Shown here in pieces: positions 1 through 10,500 of a stretch of 38,433 bases of DNA. The first letter of the stretch is position 1. Every line of letters starts with the position of its first letter. Made by a program: the position numbers and the translations under genes. Where the stretch lies: contig NMRA01000145.1 of assembly GCA_002633005.1 (NCBI GenBank), positions 811,200 through 849,632 on the forward strand. Reading direction: 5' to 3'. The DNA comes from Phoronis australis (taxonomy: Eukaryota; Phoronida; Phoronidae). The notes under the pieces were generated by a model. That model was not told the origin of the DNA, made no database searches, and saw only the letters and a program-made list of their open reading frames with translations.

Positions 1-2442
1 GGGGGGGGCCGGGCCAGGGCAGACATTCGCACCGAGCTACCAAATGGAATCTGGGAGAATTTTATTGGGAATCATTGCCTCCTTGCCCCCTCCCCCCTAA
101 ATCCGCGACTGCTTACTTAAACTTTATGAAACTGGACCAATTAATGGGCTTTTTTGCACAATTGCCAGAGTCAGAGAAATGAGTTGTTGTGTCACGTGAC
201 CATCACGACTGAGGAGATGCTTATAAAATTAGGTAACCTCGCGTAGCAAGGCGTCAGGGAGTGTTTGAAACGTAGAATTATCGCGGAGGAAAATGCCAGC
301 GTAAAAGACAAGACGACATTTAGAACTGGCTCGGAGAGAATTAAGCAATAAAATCTCAGTGTACTCGGATAAGATGTGTGTTCAAATTTCAAAGTAGAAC
401 AGAAACTTTTTTTTTAGAGTTTTCTATGCTGCGCTACATCCGAAAACCGGCGAGACAGCTAACAAGCGTTCTCTCAAACAATGGCATTTCTAAAAATAAC
501 TCACGGCCTTAGTTTAATGTTTGAGTATCACCTACAATCCTCTGTTAATCCTACGGATAACGAAGGGCAATATTTTAACGCACACAAATCGTCTCCCGAG
601 TTCAAAATAACGCCAAAGTCAGAACCTCCCGGATTACACCTCGACACTCGAATCTAGCTGTATTTACCCACAATGCCGTAAACATTCGTCGGGCACATTT
701 GCTCTCTCGTTTTCGAGCCACTGGAGTTTCACATGTTATTTGTTGTTGTCTGATTCTGAACAAGTTTTTCTCGGTTGCACTACTCTACTCGTTCTTCCTA
801 TGGTAACGTGTTGTGTTTAGGGCTGCAACACCGGCGTGAAAGTTTTATAAACTGGACAAATACCCGTGGATGCGTGATCTAAAATTCTTTGCCTTCCCGA
901 CATTAATGAGAGACGCGAGAATGTGCCTGATTTAAAAAACTAGATCACGTACATTCTTATTTCCATAATAACGGCGAATAAAAGTCATATATAATGCATT
1001 CAAACATCTGATCCTGTTGAGTGACAATATCTGACGAGTGCAGTTTTCAAATGCATATTTTATGCTACTGTTACTGAGTGCCGAAGAGTGTCTGTTTGCG
1101 TTCTTTCCTGGAACAGTGACGAAAAAATGCATGGAAAACTATGCCTCGAAATTGTTGTTCTCAATGCAGAGTAAAGAATCGTTATCTGATAAATTCATGC
1201 AAGGTTGGTTACATTTAATTCAACCGACATCACAACTGTCGCGTTTCAGATTACACTCTTTCTAGGAATCGTCATTAAAAATGCATGAAAACTGTGTAGG
1301 GTAAAGGGCTTTACAAGAATATTTTATGAATTTGAAAACTATCTTTTATTAACACAAAAAATAAACACAAAGAGGTAATCACAAAACAAACCCTGAGGAG
1401 AAATCAAAGTACACTTTCTGCCAATACAATTACTTTCACCATTGACCCTGACAATAGGTAAAACTGTTTGGAAAAATCCTTTATACTAAAACTATGCAAT
1501 GACTGTCAATGCCAAAAAGTAACAAGACTGCAAAACAGTAATAAGGGTACAAAACCTCGGCAACAGCTTTCTAAAAAGGATAACATTTAGTATTATGGAA
1601 TCTATCTCCGCATGTTCCTCATTACTAGGTTCACTGTGGATAACTGACATTTTTCATTGCTTGGAGCCACACTTATAGGGGACAAAAAAGTAACACTGAA
1701 CTAAGTTCTAATAAACATAGATTTAACCAAGTCACGCACACCACCAATTAGGTCAAACTGATATGAAAACTTCAGATTTGTAACTGTTGGTGACTAACCT
1801 TCCTGTTGAACAACTCAGTGAAGGCCATTCGATCCACTGTTTTATCATGTCTAATTAAATCGAAACAAAGTATTTCAGCCCAAACATGAACCTAAGGAGT
1901 GGTTTTCAAAGACGTCACCGCGTGTGGCTTTAATCTTTAATTAAATAATAGAAAAGTCATTAATTCTACCAAATTCATAACAAAATCAGTCTGCCATAAA
2001 AATTCTGCAGTTTGGGACAGTCTCCAAGATTTTTAAATCTTGTCTTAAAAGACACCAAATTTTAAGCCAAATTTGAATTTTCTTGATTCTGAAGAGTGGA
2101 ACAAGAGTGATTTTAGCTTTCATCAAATTTCTCGAATATCACACACAGCACCTAAAAATAGACTTGGAAGTTCATAAAATCATAGGCAATGGGTACAGTC
2201 GCAACATTTTCATCCGCCCTCATAATGTGTAACATCAAAGCGAACGTTCGCTTGTCTTTTTGACCATAATTCTTGAACTTGGGAGGGCCCATATTGTCTA
2301 TTTCTAAAACTTCGTAAAAGTTTCAACATAGAGGAAATTTTTTTTGTTCACTATCACAAACTGGAGAATTTTTACAGGTAGTTGTTGAAAGAAAACAAAA
2401 TGACTGAATGGGGAGTGTGGTAATCTGCTTGGCAATAGTGGT
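1..2442. other. Non-genic stretch
   Basis: Apart from a G/C-rich start (first 20 bases) and the dispersed repeat at 632-925, I see no exon, RNA gene or complete element. The small ORFs on both strands lack domain-like sequence and splice context. Confidence 0.5.
632..925 (+). repeat. Dispersed repeat, copy 1
   Basis: Shares an ordered series of blocks with 33250-33503: ATTACAC, CGAATCT.GCTGTA, GACAAATA, TGTGGATG/CGTGGATG, then CTTCCCGACAT. Clearly homologous but old. Confidence 0.4.
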
Positions 2443-2522
2443 ATATAACCTGCTCGCATTTTAAGAACCAGTTTGATGGCTGTTATTCAGCAGAGAAAAC
2501 CATTCCGCTTTTTGGTGTTTAG
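2443..2522. repeat. Diverged family A hairpin element
   Basis: Contains TTAAGAACCAGTTTGATGGC and TGTTATTCAGCAGAGAAAAC, matching the family A arm and loop; the right arm is decayed. Confidence 0.5.
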
Positions 2523-2837
2523 CATACCTAAAATTTTACATCACATTATTGACTATAGACCATTCTCCTTTACACACCAACAATGTGAAAGTTTTGGCAA
2601 TGCTACATAGTGATAAATCATGAGATCAAGTAACCTGATTAAAATACATAGAGTTTTTTCAATAAGATACATTTAAAATGTTGATTAACATTTTCGCTTT
2701 TGAGACGAAAATAGCCTTTGCACAAAGAATACCTAATATAACTCTAATAAAGCATGTTATACACAATAGTAGCGCTGAATGGCAGATACAACCGTGTAAT
2801 AACCCAATTAGTTATCTCACAAGTGAGATATCATTTT

Positions 2838-2925
2838 GGCGGAAACCGAGGCCGGGTTCGAACTCGAGCCTCAAGAGTTTCGAGTCGCCGACTTTACCAC
2901 TACACCACTCAGCGGCTGACGTCAT
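2838..2925 (-). mobile_element. tRNA-derived SINE head or tRNA-like remnant
   Basis: On the minus strand TGGTGTAGTGGTAAAG (2907-2892) looks like an A box / D arm, and AGTTCGAACCC (2864-2854) looks like a B box / T arm at tRNA-like spacing. The T stem and acceptor stem do not pair well, so a working tRNA gene is unlikely. Confidence 0.5.
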
Positions 2926-2928
2926 CCA

Positions 2929-4384
2929 CGTGAAAATAGAATACTTAAATGAGCACGCGCAACAATCGCATGTTCAGCAAAGTACATTGTAGCGACATTT
3001 ATACGCTATGAAAAAAGATGCATAATTTCCATAAAAACTATATCTTAATTCAGTGAAATTTTTCTCTCGTGTTCTCTCACTTGTAAATCACCGATCTCCA
3101 ATTTCAATTTGAATGCAGGTATGGTGTCGTCAAGATCCTTTGACTTGAGCATTATTTTGAATGATTTATTTAGACATACACTCCGAAACCCTATAGTCGT
3201 CCGCCTAAGCATAAAACCGGCTTGTTGTCTTACTCACCCAATTATTCCACTTCAAAGTTATGATTTGAATAGGACTTGATTTAACTCTCACAAATATATA
3301 GTATTCGTTTATTCAAACGTTTTCTTTTACTTAAGCCGAGTTGTTCAACTGTGCATTGCTTTTCGGCAGCCATTTTATAATGACACCTATGGTCGTCATG
3401 TGCTGCCGCCTTTTGAAAGGACAGAAAACCACACAGAAAAAGGCCAAGAAAATAGTGGAAAGTGGTTTACAGCAACTCTACTTCAACCACAAACTGTTTT
3501 ACTGGTATGATATCGATTTTTAAATCGATTAAAATTGATTTAGAATTTCAGTTCTGGAAAATAAATCACAATTGTTTTATTCCAGGCAGACCTTACTTAT
3601 TTTGTATTTGTGACCTCTTTATTTGACTTTTTGCTCTTGTTGTTCTTAACATCACTTATCTCTGCTGTCCTTCTTTTTCTTTTCAGTTTCTCTTCATTCT
3701 CTGTTAACACCTTGTCAGCCAAAACAGAACTGTAAGCCTTTGAGACTTGGTAGGCGGAAGTTGATCATTGAACCTCGATACAATTGTTCTAATAAATTAC
3801 CCATAATTGTATTGTTTGATTTTTTCTCATCTTTAACAGGCTTCTGCATTCATAAATAAATAAATAAATACCCAAGTTGCATTTGAATTTTATTGCTCAA
3901 TCTCTTCTTTTATTTTTGATTATGTCATGCTGTGTTGTATGTAACAAATGCAATATAGTGAAATAAAGTCAATGTTTTACTTTATTGGTGGCCATTCTCT
4001 ATCAATTCAAGTATTTTAATTTTCTTCAAATAAATTCAAAATGCTTTAACCAAAATTTTCAACATAAATGTTGAGTTCAGTACTGTATTTTGCAATAAAA
4101 AAACAAGTGAACAATATTTTGATGACCAAGGCGTGGGCCGAAACTGTTAAGCACCCAGCGTGTTCCATTTGTCTGCTGCGTTTTTCCTTTGGCCTAACAG
4201 ATGTCGGTTAGTGCCTGGGACAAATAGATACATTGCATAAACAATCCCTGGGTTGCTTTTTGTTCCGTCTGAAGAAAATTTAATTTCGAAAATATCTTCT
4301 GAAAATGAACAAAAAAGTGCATTAGTAAAATCAACAAGTTTTTAAGTGGTCTCAAAAAAACAGTCGGTAAATGCATTAATTTTA
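2929..4384. other. Non-genic AT-rich stretch
   Basis: Only a microsatellite stands out. A short plus-strand ORF at 3341-3523 ends in an AT-rich run and has no recognisable domain or good donor; I do not call it a gene. Confidence 0.45.
3852..3870. repeat. (AAAT)n microsatellite
   Basis: Four to five ATAA units, AT-rich context, no gene nearby. Confidence 0.6.
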
Positions 4385-4540
4385 GTCTCAGTTCTTCCAC
4401 GCGTGTTTCTCCCGAGAGGTTAGTACCTAACGTGCAGACGAGCGTTCCAAATTGGAACGCTAAGTCCCGCGTGGCAGCGCTGCACGCGAAACAAGATGGC
4501 GGACGACCTTTGGAGACTGACGACGAGAGGTAATCGGACT
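4385..4540 (+). other. CpG-dense patch with first-exon-like ATGGCG and splice donor
   Basis: About 17 CpGs occur in some 140 bases, far denser than the flanks. Within it AACAAGATGGCGGAC (ATG at 4497) resembles the YY1-type element that often spans the start codon in animal promoters. The frame reads MADDLWRLTTR and meets a donor-like AGAG/GTAATC at about 4530. No second exon is recognisable: a LINE remnant follows directly. It could be a live first exon of an unidentified plus-strand gene, an orphan promoter, or chance. Confidence 0.35.
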
Positions 4541-5339
4541 ATATACACATGGCCATAGGCCCCAAGTATATCATGTACAAGACAGAAGTGCCACGTTTCA
4601 AACTGGATAATACATTACGACTCTTGAGAGAGTGATGGACGAATTTAATAAGAAGGCTATGGGGAGTGCTCATGAGAGAATCAAATTTAGATGTCGTGGG
4701 AGAATGACAAAAACGAAGGTCTTGGTAGGTACCACGAACTAACACAACATGATGTTCATCCTCTACACACCCGGAAGTGAATTACATAACTCACACAACC
4801 TGTTTTCATAGGGAATATTTGTGTGGCGACCTCTTTCCACTAGTAAGGAATGATTTGAACATCGCAATCGAGTCCGAGACTGGATAAAAACACGTGGGAT
4901 ACCAACCACTTCTAGACAATTCTCAAGATCATACATTGTTTTGTACCTCACATAGCCTAAAGTAAGGCGACTTTGCGTTACATTCGATATCAGATTGCCA
5001 ACCTCGCAAATAACAGTCGTTGACACGTTGAGAAAAACCAGTCAAGAACTACGCTTGATTTACCACACCCTGATTAATCCATACATCTGAAACACCATAC
5101 ACAGACAGAAGTTTCCTTACAAAACTTGCCAAATTATAGGAAGATCTTCCGATCAGGTCTGACTGAAAAAGCATATCATATGTAGCTTTCACCCCACGAT
5201 TATTTGTCATCTCCAGTATTTTGAACCAGTATTTTATACAAGAAACAAAATATTTAGTAGACAATGGAAATCGACCACATCCATTCAAATTATACTCAGT
5301 TACTATTGGTAACCTACTTTGGCAGACGATATTTTCCAA
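4541..5339 (-). pseudogene. Non-LTR retrotransposon remnant, C-terminal tail region
   Basis: Three minus-strand frames read successively as the C-terminal tail of a LINE polyprotein. The first (5339-5049) has NLASFVRKLLSVYGVSDVW. The second (to about 4763) has CSNHSLLVERGRHTNI and the zinc-knuckle-like RLCELCN. The third continues with HHVVLVRGTYQDLRF. This order (W.NQGV, then R...H.L..E.GR, then C..C, then EDExH) is typical of animal LINE tails. At least two frame changes and a stop make it dead. The reverse transcriptase domain is absent, so it is 5'-truncated. Confidence 0.7.
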
Positions 5340-5459
5340 GCTTAGCGTGATAAAATGTGTAGTAAACTATAATAGCTGCTAAACCTTAATTTATGGATTC
5401 ACTTTATTTCTATTTTGTTTAAGTTTTCAATTGGTTTTGAGTAAAAGCATTATTTGACA

Positions 5460-6704
5460 ACAAGAGCAACGCAGAGCCTTGAAATGCACCCACGAATGCA
5501 TTGAAATGGTGTGCTTTTAGGGTTATTTATTTGTATCATAAAAATGGCCACTAGATGGCGCAAAAACATACAATCCATCCAAAAACAGGAACATGCCATA
5601 TTTCATAAAAATCTGTCAAGGAACTTCAGAGAAACAAAGGAAAACAGAATAAAATGAAATCGCCACTAGTGGGCACAGTCTCCGTTGGATCCGCCTGAAA
5701 GTCATCGTCGTCTGTTGTTATCTTCATATAAATACACTTACTAAATTTAGTAAAGATCCTGCAGTGGGTTTAAGAGATACAACTATGGGTGCTAAACAAA
5801 ACTACCACTAGGAGGTGCCACAGTAGTCAGTCACCATCATCAAAGGTCGTCTTCAGACTGAGTATGCCAATTTTCAAATGATTTGGTTGATACAGGGATG
5901 GACACCAAAAACAAGATTTGAAAACAGCAAAAATGGCCACTAGGTGGTGCAAAATACCTCGATTCCATCCAAAAACAGGAAGATAACGTCATCACACTAA
6001 TAGATGCCTATATTTAAAATTTTATGAAAATCTGTTACGGACCTTTGAAGATAATGAGTTAAACGTAAAAAACTAAAATTGCCACTAGGGGGCACAGCAG
6101 TAGTCAGATCTGTCCGAAAGTCGTCGTCATCTATAGTCAACATCATATAAATACACTTGCTAAATTAAGTAAAGATCCTGCGAAGGGTTTAGCAGATACA
6201 GCCATAGGCGCAACAAAAACGAAACTGCCACTAGGAGGCGCCACAGTAGTTGAAATCGGAAAATCATCGTCAACCATCCTCTTTATAGTAAGCACATACA
6301 TGCCAATTTTCACAATCATCCATTGAGCGGTTTGGTTGATAGAGGGGTGGACGCAAAAAAAACAGACTCAAAAACAGTAAAAATGGCCACCAGGTGGCGC
6401 AAACTACGTCAAATCCATCCGAAACCTCACTAATAGGTGCCTATATACCAAATTTTATAAAAATCCCTTCAGGACATTTGAAGAAACAGAGGTAAATGTA
6501 AAAAAACTAAAATTTCCACTAGGGGGCACACCGGTAGTCAGATCCGTCCAAAAGTTCGCTCATGCCGTCCCATTCATGGAAGGAACACATGTGCACAATT
6601 TCATGACCATACGTCAAGGCGTTTTGGAGATACAGCAGCGGACGCGGGACGGACGGAGATGACGACATAATGCGTCCACATATAAATATGTGGGCGCATA
6701 AAAA
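5460..6704 (+). repeat. 1.25-kb tandem-repeat element with CTCF-like motifs, left copy
   Basis: About three diverged units of roughly 390-450 bases. Each unit has three conserved CCACTAGRKGG-type sites, at 5546, 5662, 5803, 5934, 6081, 6226, 6384 and 6514. A complete inverted copy lies at 31070-32340, and shared sequence stops sharply at both ends (ACAAGAGCAACGC at one, GCGCATAAAAA at the other). The right end has an imperfect palindrome at 6670-6699 (ATGCGTCCACAT.../...ATGTGGGCGCAT). A tandem core with a terminal hairpin recalls Helentron/HINE-type non-autonomous Helitrons, but that assignment is inference. It lies about 650 bases past the threonine aldolase stop codon. Confidence 0.75.
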
Positions 6705-6782
6705 CCCAGCACGATTACATCAACAGAAATGATTCCACACAATGTTTGCCAACTTAAATTGCATTTCCAGCTATAGTCACTT

Positions 6783-6848
6783 CTCAATTTTGAGAACAAG
6801 TTTGACACCTATTATTCAGTGGTTTTCAGAATGCGGACCCGTGTGACC
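6783..6848. repeat. Diverged family A hairpin element
   Basis: Contains TTTTGAGAACAAGTTTGACA, then TATTATTCAGTGG and a shortened right arm ending ATGCGGACCCGTG. It directly follows the 1.25-kb repeat element. Confidence 0.5.
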
Positions 6849-7223
6849 AACTATTACCGCATTTTAAAGATGTCTGAAAAATCAAAACCAAAATCGAAAC
6901 AAGATCTCAAAATTTTCCTTGCCTGGACAACTTTAGCCATGTTGTTTTAAAGAACAGTAGAGAGACACTGCTGTTGAGTTATACTAAGGAACATTCGGAG
7001 CATGAACGAGTAAAAAAGGCATCAGAAAAAATTAAGACAGGACAGCTCTGCCTAATTTGACCATTCCAACTCAGTTCCAGGTCATCTTTTACTAGGACAA
7101 TCCTGGATTACGCAGCGACACTTGAATTTATAAGCATACCTGCAAAACTGTTCACTTTTACATGGGTGATTTTTTGTGGTTTTGCTTTTCAAAGAGTTTT
7201 GCATCTGTGACATACAAACCAGA

Positions 7224-7229
7224 TTTAAT
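7224..7229 (-). terminator. Possible poly(A) signal (ATTAAA) of the threonine aldolase gene
   Basis: ATTAAA on the minus strand about 128 bases past the TGA is the best variant poly(A) signal in the near 3' flank; I saw no canonical AATAAA on that strand nearby. Weak evidence. Confidence 0.25.
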
Positions 7230-7356
7230 CAATAAAAGGAAGGAGCTTTTGATTATCTGATCTGTACTTTTAGCCCCAAAACCTCACATTTCTAGCACAT
7301 TTTAAAAATATTATCCTTTTGTGGTTGCCTCTTTACTGACACAATTCAAACTCTCA

Positions 7357-7530
7357 TCACATCGTAGATGTGTACTCCTGTATCACGTATTTCAGCTTGG
7401 TTTCTGCCTTGAGCACATCTTCAAAGCTTACGTCAATATGCGTTACCATTCGAGCCATACGTGCTGACCCAAATGGCAACATTTTGATGATAACGTTCTC
7501 ACCCAGGGAGTCGTACTCGTCGTCAGTCAC
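7357..7530 (-). CDS. Threonine aldolase exon 9, C-terminus and stop
   Basis: 174 bases, from acceptor TTCATAG to TGA at 7359-7357. It encodes [20 protein letters not shown], then [19 protein letters not shown] and a C-terminal helix ending STM. R.RMVTH matches the family's carboxylate-binding Arg and following His. A hairpin repeat (7602-7672) lies about 70 bases upstream of the acceptor. Confidence 0.9.
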   Translation of the reverse strand: MTDDEYDSLGENVIIKMLPFGSARMARMVTHIDVSFEDVLKAETKLKYVIQEYTSTM

Positions 7531-10500
7531 CTATGAATTAGAATTTTGTATTTCACTGAAATTGGATGCAACACAGGTGGTATGGCAAAAGTCACTTTTA
7601 AGGGTCCTGGATTTTGAGAACAGGCTTGGTACCTGTTTTCCTGTGGCGGAAACTGATTCTCAAAATGCAGTAAGCTTAAAATAGTGTTTAGGATGCAAGG
7701 CCAGGCCCATTACACTATCACCTGATTATGACTCATGTGGACACGATATCATCGGTTTCCTCTTGGGTAAAATCTTCCAATCTGCCTGTATGTTTCAGAA
7801 AGATAGAAAGACTATTACTTTAGTTTAGTTTAGTATTTCCTTTTTCCTAAAGGAGACTGGCAGACTTGAAAACTTTCTTCACGAGGAGCCATAATTGGGG
7901 TCTTGTACTTTTGCTCAGGTGTTTTGTGCAATGGGCCCAACCATGAGGCCTGCGCACGTCTGATGCACCGCAAATGACATCAGACCACCTGCACTGTTTT
8001 TTTTTTTTGTTTTTTTTTTAGTATATTTTCAACATTTAAGGCCTTGGTCAACATATTACACAAAATTTACAGGATAACGCAGAGCAGCTTTTCCCTGAGG
8101 GCAGTGGCATGAAATACAAATTAGATTAATCTGAGCTCCGACATTTTCATAAGCTTTACAAATGTAATATGTTTATTTGGTTCACTCCAGCACCACTCAG
8201 GTACAAATGCAAAAAGCGTATGAACCTGTATGAACTAACAATGTCAACCTGGCGGGTTATGTGTCCATCAAGTAGCAGATTACGGTGTCTACTGTAGGCA
8301 GGGCAAATCTCTACCAGATGTTGAGGAGTCTTGGCCTCCAAGCCACAGTTGGGACACAATAACCATGCCATGTGGCCTGTGTTGTGTACCTAGTCACACA
8401 ATAACAGGATGTTTGTAGGTTGGTATTGTTTATGAGTTCAGTAGTTTAATTGGTATTATGTCATGCGATTCCTGGTATGGGAAGCGTGTCATAGGTAACG
8501 CATCATATGTTGTTACGTAGTTGTGTGTATATATATTGTTGTGATATGTGGAATAAAACAGTTCAGTGTTCAGTTCAATTCTGTTCATTTCACTGCGTAG
8601 TTCATGGAGTGTCTACTTTATTTGACAAAGTAAGATACACAACAGCCTGTGATGTTACGGTGCCGAGCTAGGTTGCAGTGTCCAGTAATAACCTGGATCA
8701 GCTACTTACCTCTTGCATTCGCTTGCAGAAGGCTGATGAGTCCACCACATCAGTCCGATGAAAATGTATGATAATGATATTCGTATGAACATCTTCAACT
8801 GTCATGAGATGAGGATCCGCAGACATTACAGCTGAAATTGATGAAGGTACATTCAAATGGGATGCCAGGAATAGTATCTATAAAAAGACCTCATGTCACC
8901 GCTGAGGTTCACCGAGAGATTACTGTCTGGGGCAGTCATCTACGAGCTACTGATAATAAATGAGTTCAAATAGTAATTGTCGCAGCTTTTGAGTTTTGTC
9001 CGGTTGTTCAGCAACTAGTACTTTTAGACTGATTTTAGTTAATTTTAAATTTAAAACAAAATAATACATAAGACGAACTTAACTCACATGCATTTTAAAA
9101 AGTTTTTTGCATAATAACTGTACGCGCCTGAATTCCAATTTAAGCGCCGACTCATATATGGAACAGTGTTGCCTCTTTGAAATAACATATTACTGCGACA
9201 CAAATTTAACTGAGTTTTATCTATGCATTGTACGACTAGAAAGGCCATCATAAACGACAACGAATGAAGTCTACGGGGGCATTTACACATGATCCTTGAC
9301 AAGGGGTAAACTCACACTGACAGACAGCTGTACAACATAAATTGGATTTGGAACAACAACGACAACGAATGAAGTCTACGGGGGCATTTACACATGATCC
9401 TTGACAAGGGGTAAACTCACACTGACAGACAGCTGTACAACATAAACTGGATTTGGAACAATACTAAATGACACTCTAGCCACTACCTCTCAACAGACAG
9501 GACCTGGTGCTGGATCAAGATGATCAGGTTTCTCTTGCCCTGCCTTGAGGAGATGGGGAAGATGGTCACAGAGATGTCAAGCTGTGCCAGGTCGACTTTC
9601 GTTCATAACGTCATTTGTGCCTAGAGAAATTTTCACCCAGTCTCTGACAACTGCCTCTCTGCATATAACTCTTGATGAGTACATCAGTATGCAAACTAAA
9701 GCTTACCATTGGCCAGTCGTTTAGCTTTTTCGTGGTCATCTTTCAGTTTTGGAATGTGGTGTTCAAGGGCGTACAATGCTGCCGAAGCCAGTATACCCAC
9801 CTGTCGCATGCCTCCACCAACGACTTTACGGCAGCGTTTGGCGCTAGCAAGCAGAGCGAAGAGATAGAGTATGTTAAGCCCAGGATAGACAACTGCCAGA
9901 GTATTACTGTACAGATGGTTGAAACTTGTACCACTATATACAAGGAAAACTAAAAATGGGTGTAGAGCAGTAAAATTATTCAATTAGGAAAAAAATATTG
10001 ATTGCCAAATTGGTATTTTTTCAAATTCTCAAAAGGTTGCACTGAGCATCACTGCGAATGCTCAAAATTGTCAAATATTTGTTTGATGACGGCTGCAAAC
10101 CATGATAAAAAATTCTGTATAAAATTATTCTTTTTGATTTTTTACAGTTAACAAATGAGAAAGGAGCATTCAAAATACATTTATACATAAAATCATTCCG
10201 TAATGTTTAACAGCAGTAACCTTCTCATTGAACATTTTTGGCGATTTCCAAGACAAAAATATGGCAACAAAGAGAAGGCAACTATCACCGTTTAACCAGA
10301 TTTGAAGCAAAAGTCACAGGCAGTAAGGAAATCATAGAAACATGCAATAGGTACCAAGTAATGAAGAAACCAGAAGAGAACTAAATTTTACATTAGTCAA
10401 CCAACACTTTTAACAAATTCTAGAATTAGTGAATAGCAAATGTACTCAGAGAGAGAGAACTGAGAGAGAGAACTGATCACCATGAACATTTAACATTGAA

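Noticed and set aside
2838-2925. Possible functional tRNA gene (minus strand)
   Set aside because: A and B boxes are present, but the T and acceptor stems do not pair properly and no clean cloverleaf can be drawn.
2678-2992. 104-codon plus-strand ORF
   Set aside because: It reads through the tRNA-like SINE on the opposite strand; its sequence is low-complexity translation of that repeat with no domain.
5460-6704. Could the regular repeats be a CRISPR array?
   Set aside because: Units are about 400 bases and diverged, with no short identical repeats or unique spacers, in a eukaryotic context.
9481-9620. GC-richer stretch before exon 7 with a partly open plus-strand frame ([14 protein letters not shown])
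   Set aside because: Looks briefly coding, perhaps a decayed retroelement, but is too short and stops at a TAG; no family recognised.
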